Assembly (NCBI GenBank): GCA_964418565.1
Contig: CAYQMB010000091.1
Coordinates: 1-11,944 of the forward strand
Reading direction: 5' to 3'
Length of the DNA stretch: 11,944 nt
From: JAQIBY01 sp964418565
GTDB lineage: Bacteria; Bacteroidota; Bacteroidia; Bacteroidales; ML635J-15
The notes beneath the pieces were generated by a model. That model worked only from the letters and a program-made list of their open reading frames with translations. It was not told the DNA's origin and searched no databases. Made by a program: the position numbers and the translations under genes. Positions 1 to 6,400 of the stretch are shown one piece after another (position 1 is the stretch's first letter; every line of letters begins with the position of its first letter).

Positions 1-60
1 AAACCCTTAACTCCCTTAATGCCTTAATGGTTAAAAAAAAGGAAACATAAGTTCATTAAG
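1..60. repeat. Copy A of the GxxExxY-flanking repeat (may extend left of the window)
   Basis: Begins at the first base with AAACCCTTAACTCCCTTAAT, which recurs exactly at 91-110 and 626-645. It continues with GCCTTAATGGTT, an A-run, GGAAACAT and a closing CATTAAG at 54-60, matching copy C at 646-677 almost base for base. The window edge cuts its left part, so its true start is unknown. Confidence 0.85.
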
Positions 61-69
61 CGATTAAGT

Positions 70-130
70 ACATTAAGAACCCCCTTGATAAAACCCTTAA
101 CTCCCTTAATGTCATGATGGTTCAGGAAAA
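70..130. repeat. Copy B of the GxxExxY-flanking repeat (left direct repeat)
   Basis: Runs ACATTAAGAA, a C-rich stretch, the exact 20-mer at 91-110, then a degenerate GTCATGATGGTTCAGGAAAA. It aligns to 605-665 at a constant offset of 535 bp. Copies B and C therefore bracket the GxxExxY gene as direct repeats. Copy B is the most diverged copy, and a promoter-like sequence follows it directly. Confidence 0.85.
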
Positions 131-134
131 ACAA

Positions 135-142
135 TATCTTTG
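135..142 (+). promoter_or_regulatory. Bacteroidota -7 element TATCTTTG for the GxxExxY gene
   Basis: TATCTTTG fits the Bacteroidota -7 consensus TAnnTTTG and lies 42 bp before the ATG at 185. I see no TTG -33 element about 20 bp upstream, where the end of repeat copy B lies. The call rests on one box and its position. Confidence 0.5.
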
Positions 143-184
143 CTAATAAGTAAAACTGAATAAAACCCTTTTAAAAAAAGAAAT

Positions 185-604
185 ATGAAAACACATAAAA
201 CAAAAAAACAAGTGACCCAATTATCTTATGAAATCATGGGGCTTGCTATTAAAGTACATAAAGCACTTGGGCCGGGATTATTGGAAAGTGTTTACGAAAA
301 ATGCCTGAGACACGAACTGATTAAAAATGGATATAATGTACAAGGTCAACTCAAAGTGCCTATTCAATACGATTCAATTGAAATTGATGCTGATCTGCGG
401 CTTGACTTACTAGTTGAGGATACTGTCATTGTTGAGATTAAAGCCATTGAAAATATATTACCTGTGCATGAAGCACAATTGTTGACGTATATGAAGCTGA
501 TGCAAAAACCACAAGGCCTTTTGATTAACTTTTTTGTTGATAATGTTTCCAAAACTGCCAAACCTTTTGTTAATGAATATTTCAGCGAATTACCGGTAAT
601 GTAA
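185..604 (+). CDS. GxxExxY family protein (PD-(D/E)XK nuclease superfamily fold)
   Basis: A 139-residue protein whose family signature GxxExxY is visible as G31-L-L-E34-S-V-Y37. The PD-(D/E)XK-like core follows as D74 (RLDLLV) and E84-I-K86 (VIVEIKAI), with a conserved-looking helix around E97-A-Q98-L-L-T-Y-M. Length and motif order match the usual family size of about 125-140 residues. The nuclease fold is established from family comparisons; the cellular role is not, and I do not assign a substrate. The protein has no signal peptide or membrane segment and should be cytoplasmic. The ATG at 185 is the first in frame after the TATCTTTG box; the upstream AAAAAAAGAAAT is only weakly ribosome-binding. 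The gene is alone between two direct repeats, and its stop codon abuts the right repeat, so it looks like a discrete cassette rather than part of an operon. Confidence 0.9.
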   Translation: MKTHKTKKQVTQLSYEIMGLAIKVHKALGPGLLESVYEKCLRHELIKNGYNVQGQLKVPIQYDSIEIDADLRLDLLVEDTVIVEIKAIENILPVHEAQLLTYMKLMQKPQGLLINFFVDNVSKTAKPFVNEYFSELPVM

Positions 605-677
605 ACATTAAGAATCCCCTTAATGAAACCCTTAACTCCCTTAATGCCTTAATGGTTCAAAAAAAGGAAACATTAAG
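605..677. repeat. Copy C of the GxxExxY-flanking repeat (right direct repeat)
   Basis: Starts at the base after the TAA stop of the GxxExxY gene. It contains CATTAAG (606-612) paired with CTTAATG (619-625), a perfect 7-bp inverted repeat with a 6-nt loop. The exact 20-mer follows at 626-645, then two more CTTAATG copies (640-646, 648-654) and a closing CATTAAG (671-677). The right half repeats copy A and the left half repeats copy B. The hairpin may also serve as a transcript end, but it has no U-tract. Confidence 0.85.
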
Positions 678-986
678 TCATGCCGACCTGACAGCTTGGT
701 TATCAGCCACCTTACTGTACCACTATACGTGATTGAGCAGCCGAAATCACCGGACCAACAGCGCAGCCGAAATTACCGGTATCAGAAATCACCGGCTACG
801 ATCGATAGGTGATTGAGCAGATTCGCCATGCTGCTTTATGACAAAAAACCATGGTTTTTTAAAACGATTAATCCGTTTACAAAAAATCCTCATCCTGAGA
901 AAGGATTATGCCCAATCCGGTGAGTTTGGTAAATATTACCAAAGATACAAGTTGTTCTTTTGTGAATATGACATAACTACCTTAAG
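678..986. other. Intergenic stretch without a supported gene
   Basis: Between the GxxExxY cassette and the toxin-antitoxin-like pair I find no convincing gene. The left part carries palindromic repeats (729-820). From 838 a short open frame runs to 1047, but it has no recognisable motif and its end lies inside a dispersed non-coding element. I see no tRNA-like or rRNA-like sequence. Confidence 0.6.
729..820. repeat. REP-like palindromic repeats, GGTGATTGAGC...GAAATCACC family
   Basis: GTGATT (729-734) and AATCAC (745-750) form a 6-bp stem around GAGCAGCCGA. Further half-units follow: GCAGCCGAAATTACCGG near 763-779, AAATCACCGG near 786-795 and GATCGATAGGTGATTGAGC at 800-818. The last matches 2193-2211 with one change (GGTGACTGAG) and a G/C end difference. 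Core words such as TGAGC and GCCGAA resemble intergenic palindromes common in Bacteroidota. Confidence 0.75.
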
Positions 987-1078
987 GGCACTGAGCTTGC
1001 AAATTGAACCCGGAATTAAAATTGATGGTTTCAAAATATTTTTGTAAATTTCATTTTGAAACACGATTGGTGTAACTT
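987..1078. repeat. Dispersed hairpin element, copy 1
   Basis: Aligns with 8978-9066 at roughly three-quarters identity by eye. It contains a perfect 10-bp inverted repeat, GTTTCAAAAT (1028-1037) and ATTTTGAAAC (1053-1062), with a 15-nt loop, followed by ACGATTGGTGTAACTT. The left part (GGCA...GAACCCGGAATTAAAATT) is also shared with copy 2. The other copy has T for A in one arm and A for T in the other, so pairing is kept. It lies directly upstream of the DUF6922 gene and overlaps its likely promoter. Confidence 0.7.
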
Positions 1079-1080
1079 TG
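1073..1080 (+). promoter_or_regulatory. Bacteroidota -7 element TAACTTTG for the DUF6922/AbiEii pair
   Basis: TAACTTTG matches TAnnTTTG and ends 19 bp before the ATG at 1100. The nearest TTTG upstream (1055-1058) gives a spacer of only 14 bp, shorter than the usual 19-21. The box sits at the right end of the dispersed hairpin element, whose stem would therefore cover the -15 to -45 region. Confidence 0.5.
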
Positions 1081-1099
1081 TCTGAAATTTCACAGATAG

Positions 1100-1408
1100 A
1101 TGAGCAAAAAAAACATATCGCCCAAAGACTTTTCACCACATCTTTTCTGGGATGTGGATGTGGAAAGCCTGGATTTGGAGCAGCATAAAACTTTCATTAT
1201 CCGGCGAGCAATGGAATACGGAAAATCAAACGATTGGAAATTGCTTAAATCGCGTTATTCCTTGGATGAAATTAAAAATGCAATTATCAGTGCACGCGCA
1301 ATGGATCCTAAAGTAATAAGCTTTGTTGCTATGCTTACCAACACACCCTTAAAATCATTCAGATGTTACACAAAGCAGCAGTCAAACCCGAGCTTTTACG
1401 GATATTAG
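1100..1408 (+). CDS. DUF6922 domain protein, putative antitoxin partner
   Basis: A 102-residue cytoplasmic protein. Residues 10-91 match the pattern I recall for DUF6922 proteins of Bacteroidota: FSPHLFWDVD near the start, an aspartate/leucine helix, IIRRAMEYGKSNDWKLLK in the middle, a Y-S-L-D-E-I-K segment and a terminal F-R-C-Y at 87-90. These small proteins commonly precede nucleotidyltransferase genes and are presumed to be the antitoxin side. No biochemical role is known to me. The ATG at 1100 follows a TAACTTTG box. Its last 46 bp overlap the start of the next gene in another frame, implying translational coupling. The tail after FRCY is dictated partly by that overlap and may not be structured. 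The antitoxin role is inferred from the partner. Confidence 0.75.
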   Translation: MSKKNISPKDFSPHLFWDVDVESLDLEQHKTFIIRRAMEYGKSNDWKLLKSRYSLDEIKNAIISARAMDPKVISFVAMLTNTPLKSFRCYTKQQSNPSFYGY

Positions 1409-1968
1409 ATCAATTAATGCAAATTGATGTGTTTTCTGACCTGAGATTGGTTGGTGGAACAGCGCTTGCATTACATATAGGGCATAGAGAATCCGTTGAT
1501 ATTGATCTTTTCGGGGAAATTGATTTTGAAGAGCAGGAAAAAAATATAGAAATTACCGGAAATATTGAGGTTCTGAAAAAATCAAAAAATATCAATGTTT
1601 TGTCTATTGACAACATTAAAGTTGATATTGTAAATTATAAGTATCCGTGGATTTCAGCATTGGTTAAAGAAGACAATTATCGTTTGGCTTCAGTAAAGGA
1701 TATTGGTGCGATGAAATTGAATGCCATTACAGGTCGTGGAACAAAGAAAGATTTTATTGACCTCTATTATCTGCTAAAACATTTTTCAATTCATGATTTA
1801 TTCGAATTTTACATTGAGAAATTTGAAGATGGTAATTTGTTTCTTGTTAAAAAAAGCCTGACATATTTTGATGATGCCGAACCGGAACCAATGCCTGTAA
1901 TGAAGGAAAACATTACCTGGGAGGAGATTAAAGCATGTTTACAAAAAAACACACTTCCATTTATTTGA
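1363..1968 (+). CDS. AbiEii/AbiGii-type nucleotidyltransferase, putative toxin
   Basis: A 201-residue protein with the hallmarks of the DUF1814/AbiEii nucleotidyltransferase family: L-V-G-G-T (29-33), then D46-I-D48 in ESVDIDLF, a third acidic residue D88 in IKVDIVNY, and the block DIGAMKLNAITGRG followed by KKDFIDLYYLL (113-137). All three expected metal-binding aspartates are present, so it should be catalytically intact. Family members transfer nucleotides, for example to tRNA 3' ends, and act as toxins in type IV-like toxin-antitoxin or abortive infection systems; the target here is unknown. It starts inside the DUF6922 gene (46-bp overlap, +2 frame relative to it), so the two are one transcription unit. 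It has no signal peptide. The order antitoxin then toxin fits a regulatory couple. No terminator is evident after the TGA. Confidence 0.88.
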   Translation: MLHKAAVKPELLRILDQLMQIDVFSDLRLVGGTALALHIGHRESVDIDLFGEIDFEEQEKNIEITGNIEVLKKSKNINVLSIDNIKVDIVNYKYPWISALVKEDNYRLASVKDIGAMKLNAITGRGTKKDFIDLYYLLKHFSIHDLFEFYIEKFEDGNLFLVKKSLTYFDDAEPEPMPVMKENITWEEIKACLQKNTLPFI

Positions 1969-2087
1969 TTATTCAGCTTTCTCATAACCACTATATTCAA
2001 TAGCACATGGCATGATTTACGCTTTAACGAGCTTAAATGGTAAGCCTGGTGTTCAGGTAAAGGCGGTTAACTTTTCTCTCATATTCC

Positions 2088-2245
2088 GGTGGCTTCGACT
2101 CCGTGCAGCCACCTGTACCACGAAAGGTGATTGAGCGCAGCCGAAATTACCGCAATACCTTCGCTACCTTCCCCACTCGAAAAAGTTCATACGATCGATA
2201 GGTGACTGAGGAGAGCCGACGAAGGAGGATCGTCTCGAAGTCACC
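2088..2245. repeat. Second cluster of REP-like palindromes
   Basis: Three palindromic units. GGTGGCT (2088-2094) pairs with AGCCACC (2107-2113). GGTGATT (2126-2132) pairs with AATTACC (2145-2151) with one G-T pair, around GAGCGCAGCCGA. GGTGACT (2201-2207) pairs with AGTCACC (2239-2245). The ACGATCGATAGGTGA run at 2191-2205 recurs at 798-812, linking this cluster to the one left of the toxin-antitoxin-like pair. Confidence 0.75.
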
Positions 2246-2304
2246 GCTTCCATCTCAATATCACCGCTTTCAAACCCCCATCTTCCTCCCGTCTATTTTT
2301 TTCG

Positions 2305-2353
2305 TATCTTTACCTTATTGTATAAACCAGGTGGTGTATGCCGCTGTTTATAC
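2305..2353 (+). promoter_or_regulatory. Possible promoter box and leader hairpin of the PorV-PorU2 operon
   Basis: TATCTTTA (2305-2312) is one base off the TAnnTTTG box and is not preceded by a clear TTG. Downstream, GTATAAAC (2320-2327) and GTTTATAC (2346-2353) form a perfect 8-bp inverted repeat with an 18-nt loop, inside what would be the untranslated leader. It could be an operator or an RNA hairpin; the sequence does not decide. Confidence 0.3.
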
Positions 2354-2396
2354 CCATGAGAAAACGTGGTTCACAGAACCTCACACCAGATTGCGT

Positions 2397-3491
2397 ATGC
2401 TGAAAAAGCGCTACATAGCTTTGCTTTTGCTTGTTTTGCCCTTGTTTTCCCGGGCGCAAACGGCTCCCAAATACAGCAATGAATTTCTGAGCATCGGCGT
2501 GGGTGCCCGTGCACTTGGCATGTCCAATGCCGTGGTGGCATCCGCTAAGGGTGTGATGGCTTCGTACTGGAACCCCGCTGCCACAACCCGCCTTGATCAG
2601 GACATGGAAATCGGTCTGATGCATGCCGAATACTTTGCCGGGGTTGCGGCCTTTGATTACGGTTCCGCCATTTACAGGGCAGATGAAAATACCGTGCTTG
2701 GTGCCGGTTTTGTACGCTTTGGCGTGGATAACATTCCCAACACCCTCGACCTGATCGACAGCGATGGCAACATCCGCTACGACCGGCTTTCTGCCTTTTC
2801 TGCCGCGGATATGGCAGTTCTGCTGAGTGTTGCCAGAAGCAACATTGCAGAGAATTTGTCAGTAGGCGGTAACGTGAAAATTGTGCGCCGCAAAGCCGGG
2901 AATTTTGGCGGTGCATGGGGCTTTGGACTGGATGCTTCGGCTCTGTACGAAACCGAAAAATGGATATTTGCAGCCATGGCAAAAGATGTGACATCCACCT
3001 TTAATGCATGGAGTTTCAATCAGGAAGTGCTGGCTGAAACCTGGCTGGAGACCGGCAACTATTTGCCCGAGAGCAGCCTGGAAATCACCATGCCATCGCT
3101 TAACCTCGGTGCGGCACGGGAGTTTCCCATTATCAGCAAACTTTCAGTTTTAACTGAGCTAAACCTCTACAACAGTTTCGATGGTAAGCGAAACACTCTG
3201 CTGAAAACGGATTTTGTCAGTGTAGATCCGCGTGCCGGTCTGGAAATTGGCTGGGATGACAAAGCCTTTTTGCGTGCCGGAGCCGGAAAATTTCAGGAAA
3301 TACCGCTAAGCAATGGCGACAGCGAATACAGCCTGCAGTTTGCTCTGGGTGCCGGCATACATTTCCGCAAACTCAGCATTGATTATGCCCTCACCAGCCC
3401 GGGCAACAGCAACAATTTCTATTCACACGTGTTTTCCCTCAGATACAGTTTTGATCTTGATGATGAATCCAAATCCGACGCACGCTTATGA
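2397..3491 (+). CDS. PorV/PorQ family outer-membrane beta-barrel protein (T9SS-associated)
   Basis: With the ATG at 2397 the protein has 364 residues. It opens with a clean signal peptide: MLKKR, a leucine-rich core, then FSRAQ with cleavage near residue 20. The mature start N-E-F-L-S-I-G-V-G-A-R-A-L-G-M-S-N-A is the diagnostic N-terminal signature of PorV/PorQ-family proteins, followed by Y-W-N-P-A-A. The rest alternates in the manner of a FadL-like barrel and ends in strands such as YSHVFSLRYSFDL. Known family members sit in the outer membrane; PorV receives T9SS cargo and binds the sortase PorU. An upstream GTG at 2202 would add 65 residues ahead of the signal peptide, some read from a repeat, so I reject it. 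The stop overlaps the next start (ATGA), indicating an operon and coupled translation with the PorU2-like gene. I cannot tell PorV from a paralogue. Confidence 0.88.
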   Translation: MLKKRYIALLLLVLPLFSRAQTAPKYSNEFLSIGVGARALGMSNAVVASAKGVMASYWNPAATTRLDQDMEIGLMHAEYFAGVAAFDYGSAIYRADENTVLGAGFVRFGVDNIPNTLDLIDSDGNIRYDRLSAFSAADMAVLLSVARSNIAENLSVGGNVKIVRRKAGNFGGAWGFGLDASALYETEKWIFAAMAKDVTSTFNAWSFNQEVLAETWLETGNYLPESSLEITMPSLNLGAAREFPIISKLSVLTELNLYNSFDGKRNTLLKTDFVSVDPRAGLEIGWDDKAFLRAGAGKFQEIPLSNGDSEYSLQFALGAGIHFRKLSIDYALTSPGNSNNFYSHVFSLRYSFDLDDESKSDARL

Positions 3492-6400
3492 CACAGGCCA
3501 GGCATCACATAACATCCTGTCATCAGGCGTTTCGGTATGAAAAAGCCTTAAAAACGGTACATGCCGATGCCCTGACGCATTCAACCGGGGGACAAAAATC
3601 ATCCCTGAAAAGACGGCTGCATAATCTCCGCAACTGGTTTGCCGGTCTTTTAACTGCTGTGATACTGCTTATAGCTCCTGCCGTGGCAGCGCAGACCGTG
3701 GGCAACGAATGGATCGATTACGATCAGACCTATTACCGCATTCCGGTAACGCAGGATGGGATGGTGCGGATTGCTTATGATGATCTTATCAGCAGCGGCT
3801 TTCCGGCCGATGAAATTGATCCGCGATGGATACAGCTTTTTCACAAAGGCGAGGAGCAGTACATCCACATTGAAGGGGAAGGCAACAACGGTATTTTTGA
3901 TCCCGATGGCTACATGGAATTTTACGCTCAGCGCAACCGCGGGTATGATGAAACCGGTTTCTACGATGAGCCCGAAAGCCATATCAACCCCGACCACAGC
4001 CTGATTACCGATACCGCCGTGTATTTTCTCACCTGGAATGATCAGTACGATAACCGCCGCATGCAAAGCGAAAACGATCTCAACTTTGCAGCACACAGCG
4101 ATAATCAGGCAAATTATTGCATCCGCCACCTGCGGAACAATTACACGAACAAATACTATCCGGCTTCATCTCAGGCCGTTTATTCCCGGTCTGAGGCATG
4201 GCTTGACAACGCCGAAATCGAACTGGATGTCAGCCGTACCAAAACCATGAACCTGACAAACAAAACCAGCAGCGGGCCGGATGTGGAGATAGAATTTGCC
4301 GTTGCCGGTACGCCTGCCAGCGACTTTATTTCTTCCATTCCGCATCACCTTAAGGTGAATTTTATGGGGCAGACGCGCGTGGATGAGATATATTATGGCT
4401 ATGATTATACCCGGCAGAATTTCAGTTTTGATCCGGCCGATGTTCCTGTAAATCTTAGCTTTTTGTTTTCATCCAACGATACGCAGTCGCCGACTTACAA
4501 TGACAACAACCGCCTGTCGTACATTGATATCACCTATCCCCACAGTATGGATTTTGAAGGGGAGGACAGTTTTGAGTTTTATCTGCCTTCAGGCGATGGC
4601 AGCAAAGATTACCTGGAAATCAGCAACATCCCGGGTGATGGCAGCGTATGGCTGTATGATCTGGATCAGCATATGCGGATACAAACCAGCCGCGTATCGG
4701 CTGTAGTGAAAGCACTGGTCCCGGATAACAACAGTAGCCGCCACATGATCATCTGCAATCAGAACGGATACCTTCAGCCTCATGATATTAACCCTGCTGC
4801 CGGAGATGGTCAGTTTACAGATTACACAAGTGAAGCTCCGGATGCGGATTACCTGATTGTGACACACAGCAGCCTCTTGTCTGCCGCTGAAAGCTATAAA
4901 GCCTACCGCAACAGCACGGGATTTACAGCCGAAGTCTTTGTCATGGATGAACTGTATGATCAGTATGCTTACGGCTTGCGCAAACACCCGTATGCCATCC
5001 GCGGGCTTGTGCAGAACTACACCAACATGAACGGGTTTCCGCCAAAGCATTTGTTCCTGATGGGCAAAGGCATACGCAGCAGCTCTGTCAGAAACGACAA
5101 TGCCAATTTTGAACGCTGCCTGGTGCCCACCTTTGGCAATCCGCCATCGGATGTGCTTATTACAGCCGGTATGGGCAGTACTAATTTTGAGCCATTTCTG
5201 CCTACAGGAAGGTTTGCAGCCAGGAATGTTACCGATGTTGAAGACTATCTGAGCAAAGTGCAGGCCTATGAGTCCACTGAAAACTCTCTGTGGATGAAGA
5301 ACATTCTGCATTTTGGCGGTGGTGGCAATGCCAGTGAGCAGTCTACCTTTGAAGCCTACCTGCAAAATTATGAAAGCATTATTGAGGATACCCTTTTCGG
5401 GGGATATGTGCACACCTTTTTGAAAAACTCCTCTGCACCCGTTCAGATATCGGTATCCGATTCGGTGCGCAACCTGATCAACAACGGTGTAAGCATGATG
5501 ACCTTTTTCGGGCATGCGTCGGCAAGTGGGTTTGATCAGAACATTGATGATCCGGAAAATTACAACAATCAGGACCGGTACCCTTTCATTCTGGCCAATT
5601 CCTGTTTTTCCGGTGATATTCACGTTGGCAACAATCTCTCTGTGAGTGAGCGCTGGGTTCGTATCCCTGACAAAGGCGCCATTGCGTTTATGGCTTCCGT
5701 GGGCAGTGGTCTGGGCTCTTACCTGAACCGGTATTCGGATAAGTTGTACGAGAACATTGCCTGGATGCATTATGGCGAAAGCCTTGGCAAACAACAGCAG
5801 GAAGCCGTCCGTCGTGTGCAACAGGGAAGCCTTGGCGATATGCGCATGGAAACCACCTGCCATGAGATGACCCTGCACGGTGATCCTGCCATACGCCTTA
5901 ACCATGCTGAGCTGCCAGACCTGCAGATTACTGCCGCCGATATCAGTTTTAATCCCCCGGAAATCACCACCCTTCAGGATTCCTTCCTTGTGAACATTCA
6001 CATGAGCAATCCCGGACAGGCATTTGTTGATACCTTTCTGGTGCGGGTGGAAAGGCAATATCCCAACAACACCACAGAAACCAGTGAAGAAGCCCTTTAT
6101 GGCTGTCTCTATGAAAATACCCTGCAGGTAAAACTGCCTGTAAACCCGGAAACAGGTGCCGGTCTGAACAAAATTACCGTCAAGCTGGATTTTTACGATC
6201 AGATAGAGGAACTGAGCGAAACAAACAATCTGGCAAGCCTGCAATTTCTGATAAAGTCGGCATCGGTGTATCCGGTATATCCCTTTGAATATGCCATTTA
6301 TCCCGACAACAGTGTGCAATTAAAGGCATCCACGGGTGATCCTTTTATTGGTGAGACCACCTATCTGTTTGAAATGGATACCACCGATACCTTTAATTCC

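Larger units (their letters stand above)
1969..2396. other. Intergenic region between the AbiEii and PorV-like genes
   Basis: A 428-bp stretch with no gene. Its middle holds palindromic repeats (2088-2245) and its right part a possible promoter and hairpin for the T9SS operon. An open frame from a GTG at 2202 reads into the PorV-like gene, but it begins inside a palindrome and would put 65 unrelated residues ahead of a normal signal peptide. I therefore treat it as non-coding. Confidence 0.7.

Noticed and set aside
1..677. A CRISPR array formed by the repeats around the GxxExxY gene
   Set aside because: Repeat copies are about 60 bp and imperfect, spacing is irregular (copies A-B about 90 bp, B-C 535 bp), and the interval holds a gene. 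This is not a repeat-spacer array.
838..1047. A 69-codon plus-strand open frame between the GxxExxY cassette and the DUF6922 gene
   Set aside because: No recognisable motif and no promoter or ribosome-binding site. Its last 60 bp lie in the dispersed hairpin element, whose other copy is interrupted by stops in the same frame. Best read as non-coding or remnant sequence.
2202..2396. N-terminal extension of the PorV-like gene from a GTG at 2202
   Set aside because: It starts inside a palindrome and would place 65 unrelated residues ahead of a normal signal peptide that begins at the ATG at 2397.
4589..6319. A 576-codon minus-strand frame opposite the PorU2-like gene, plus other long frames on that strand (6797-7720, 3650-4129)
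   Set aside because: They mirror the coding strand of a continuous 1709-residue gene with clear domains. Their translations are low-complexity and resemble no protein; they arise from the codon bias of the real gene.
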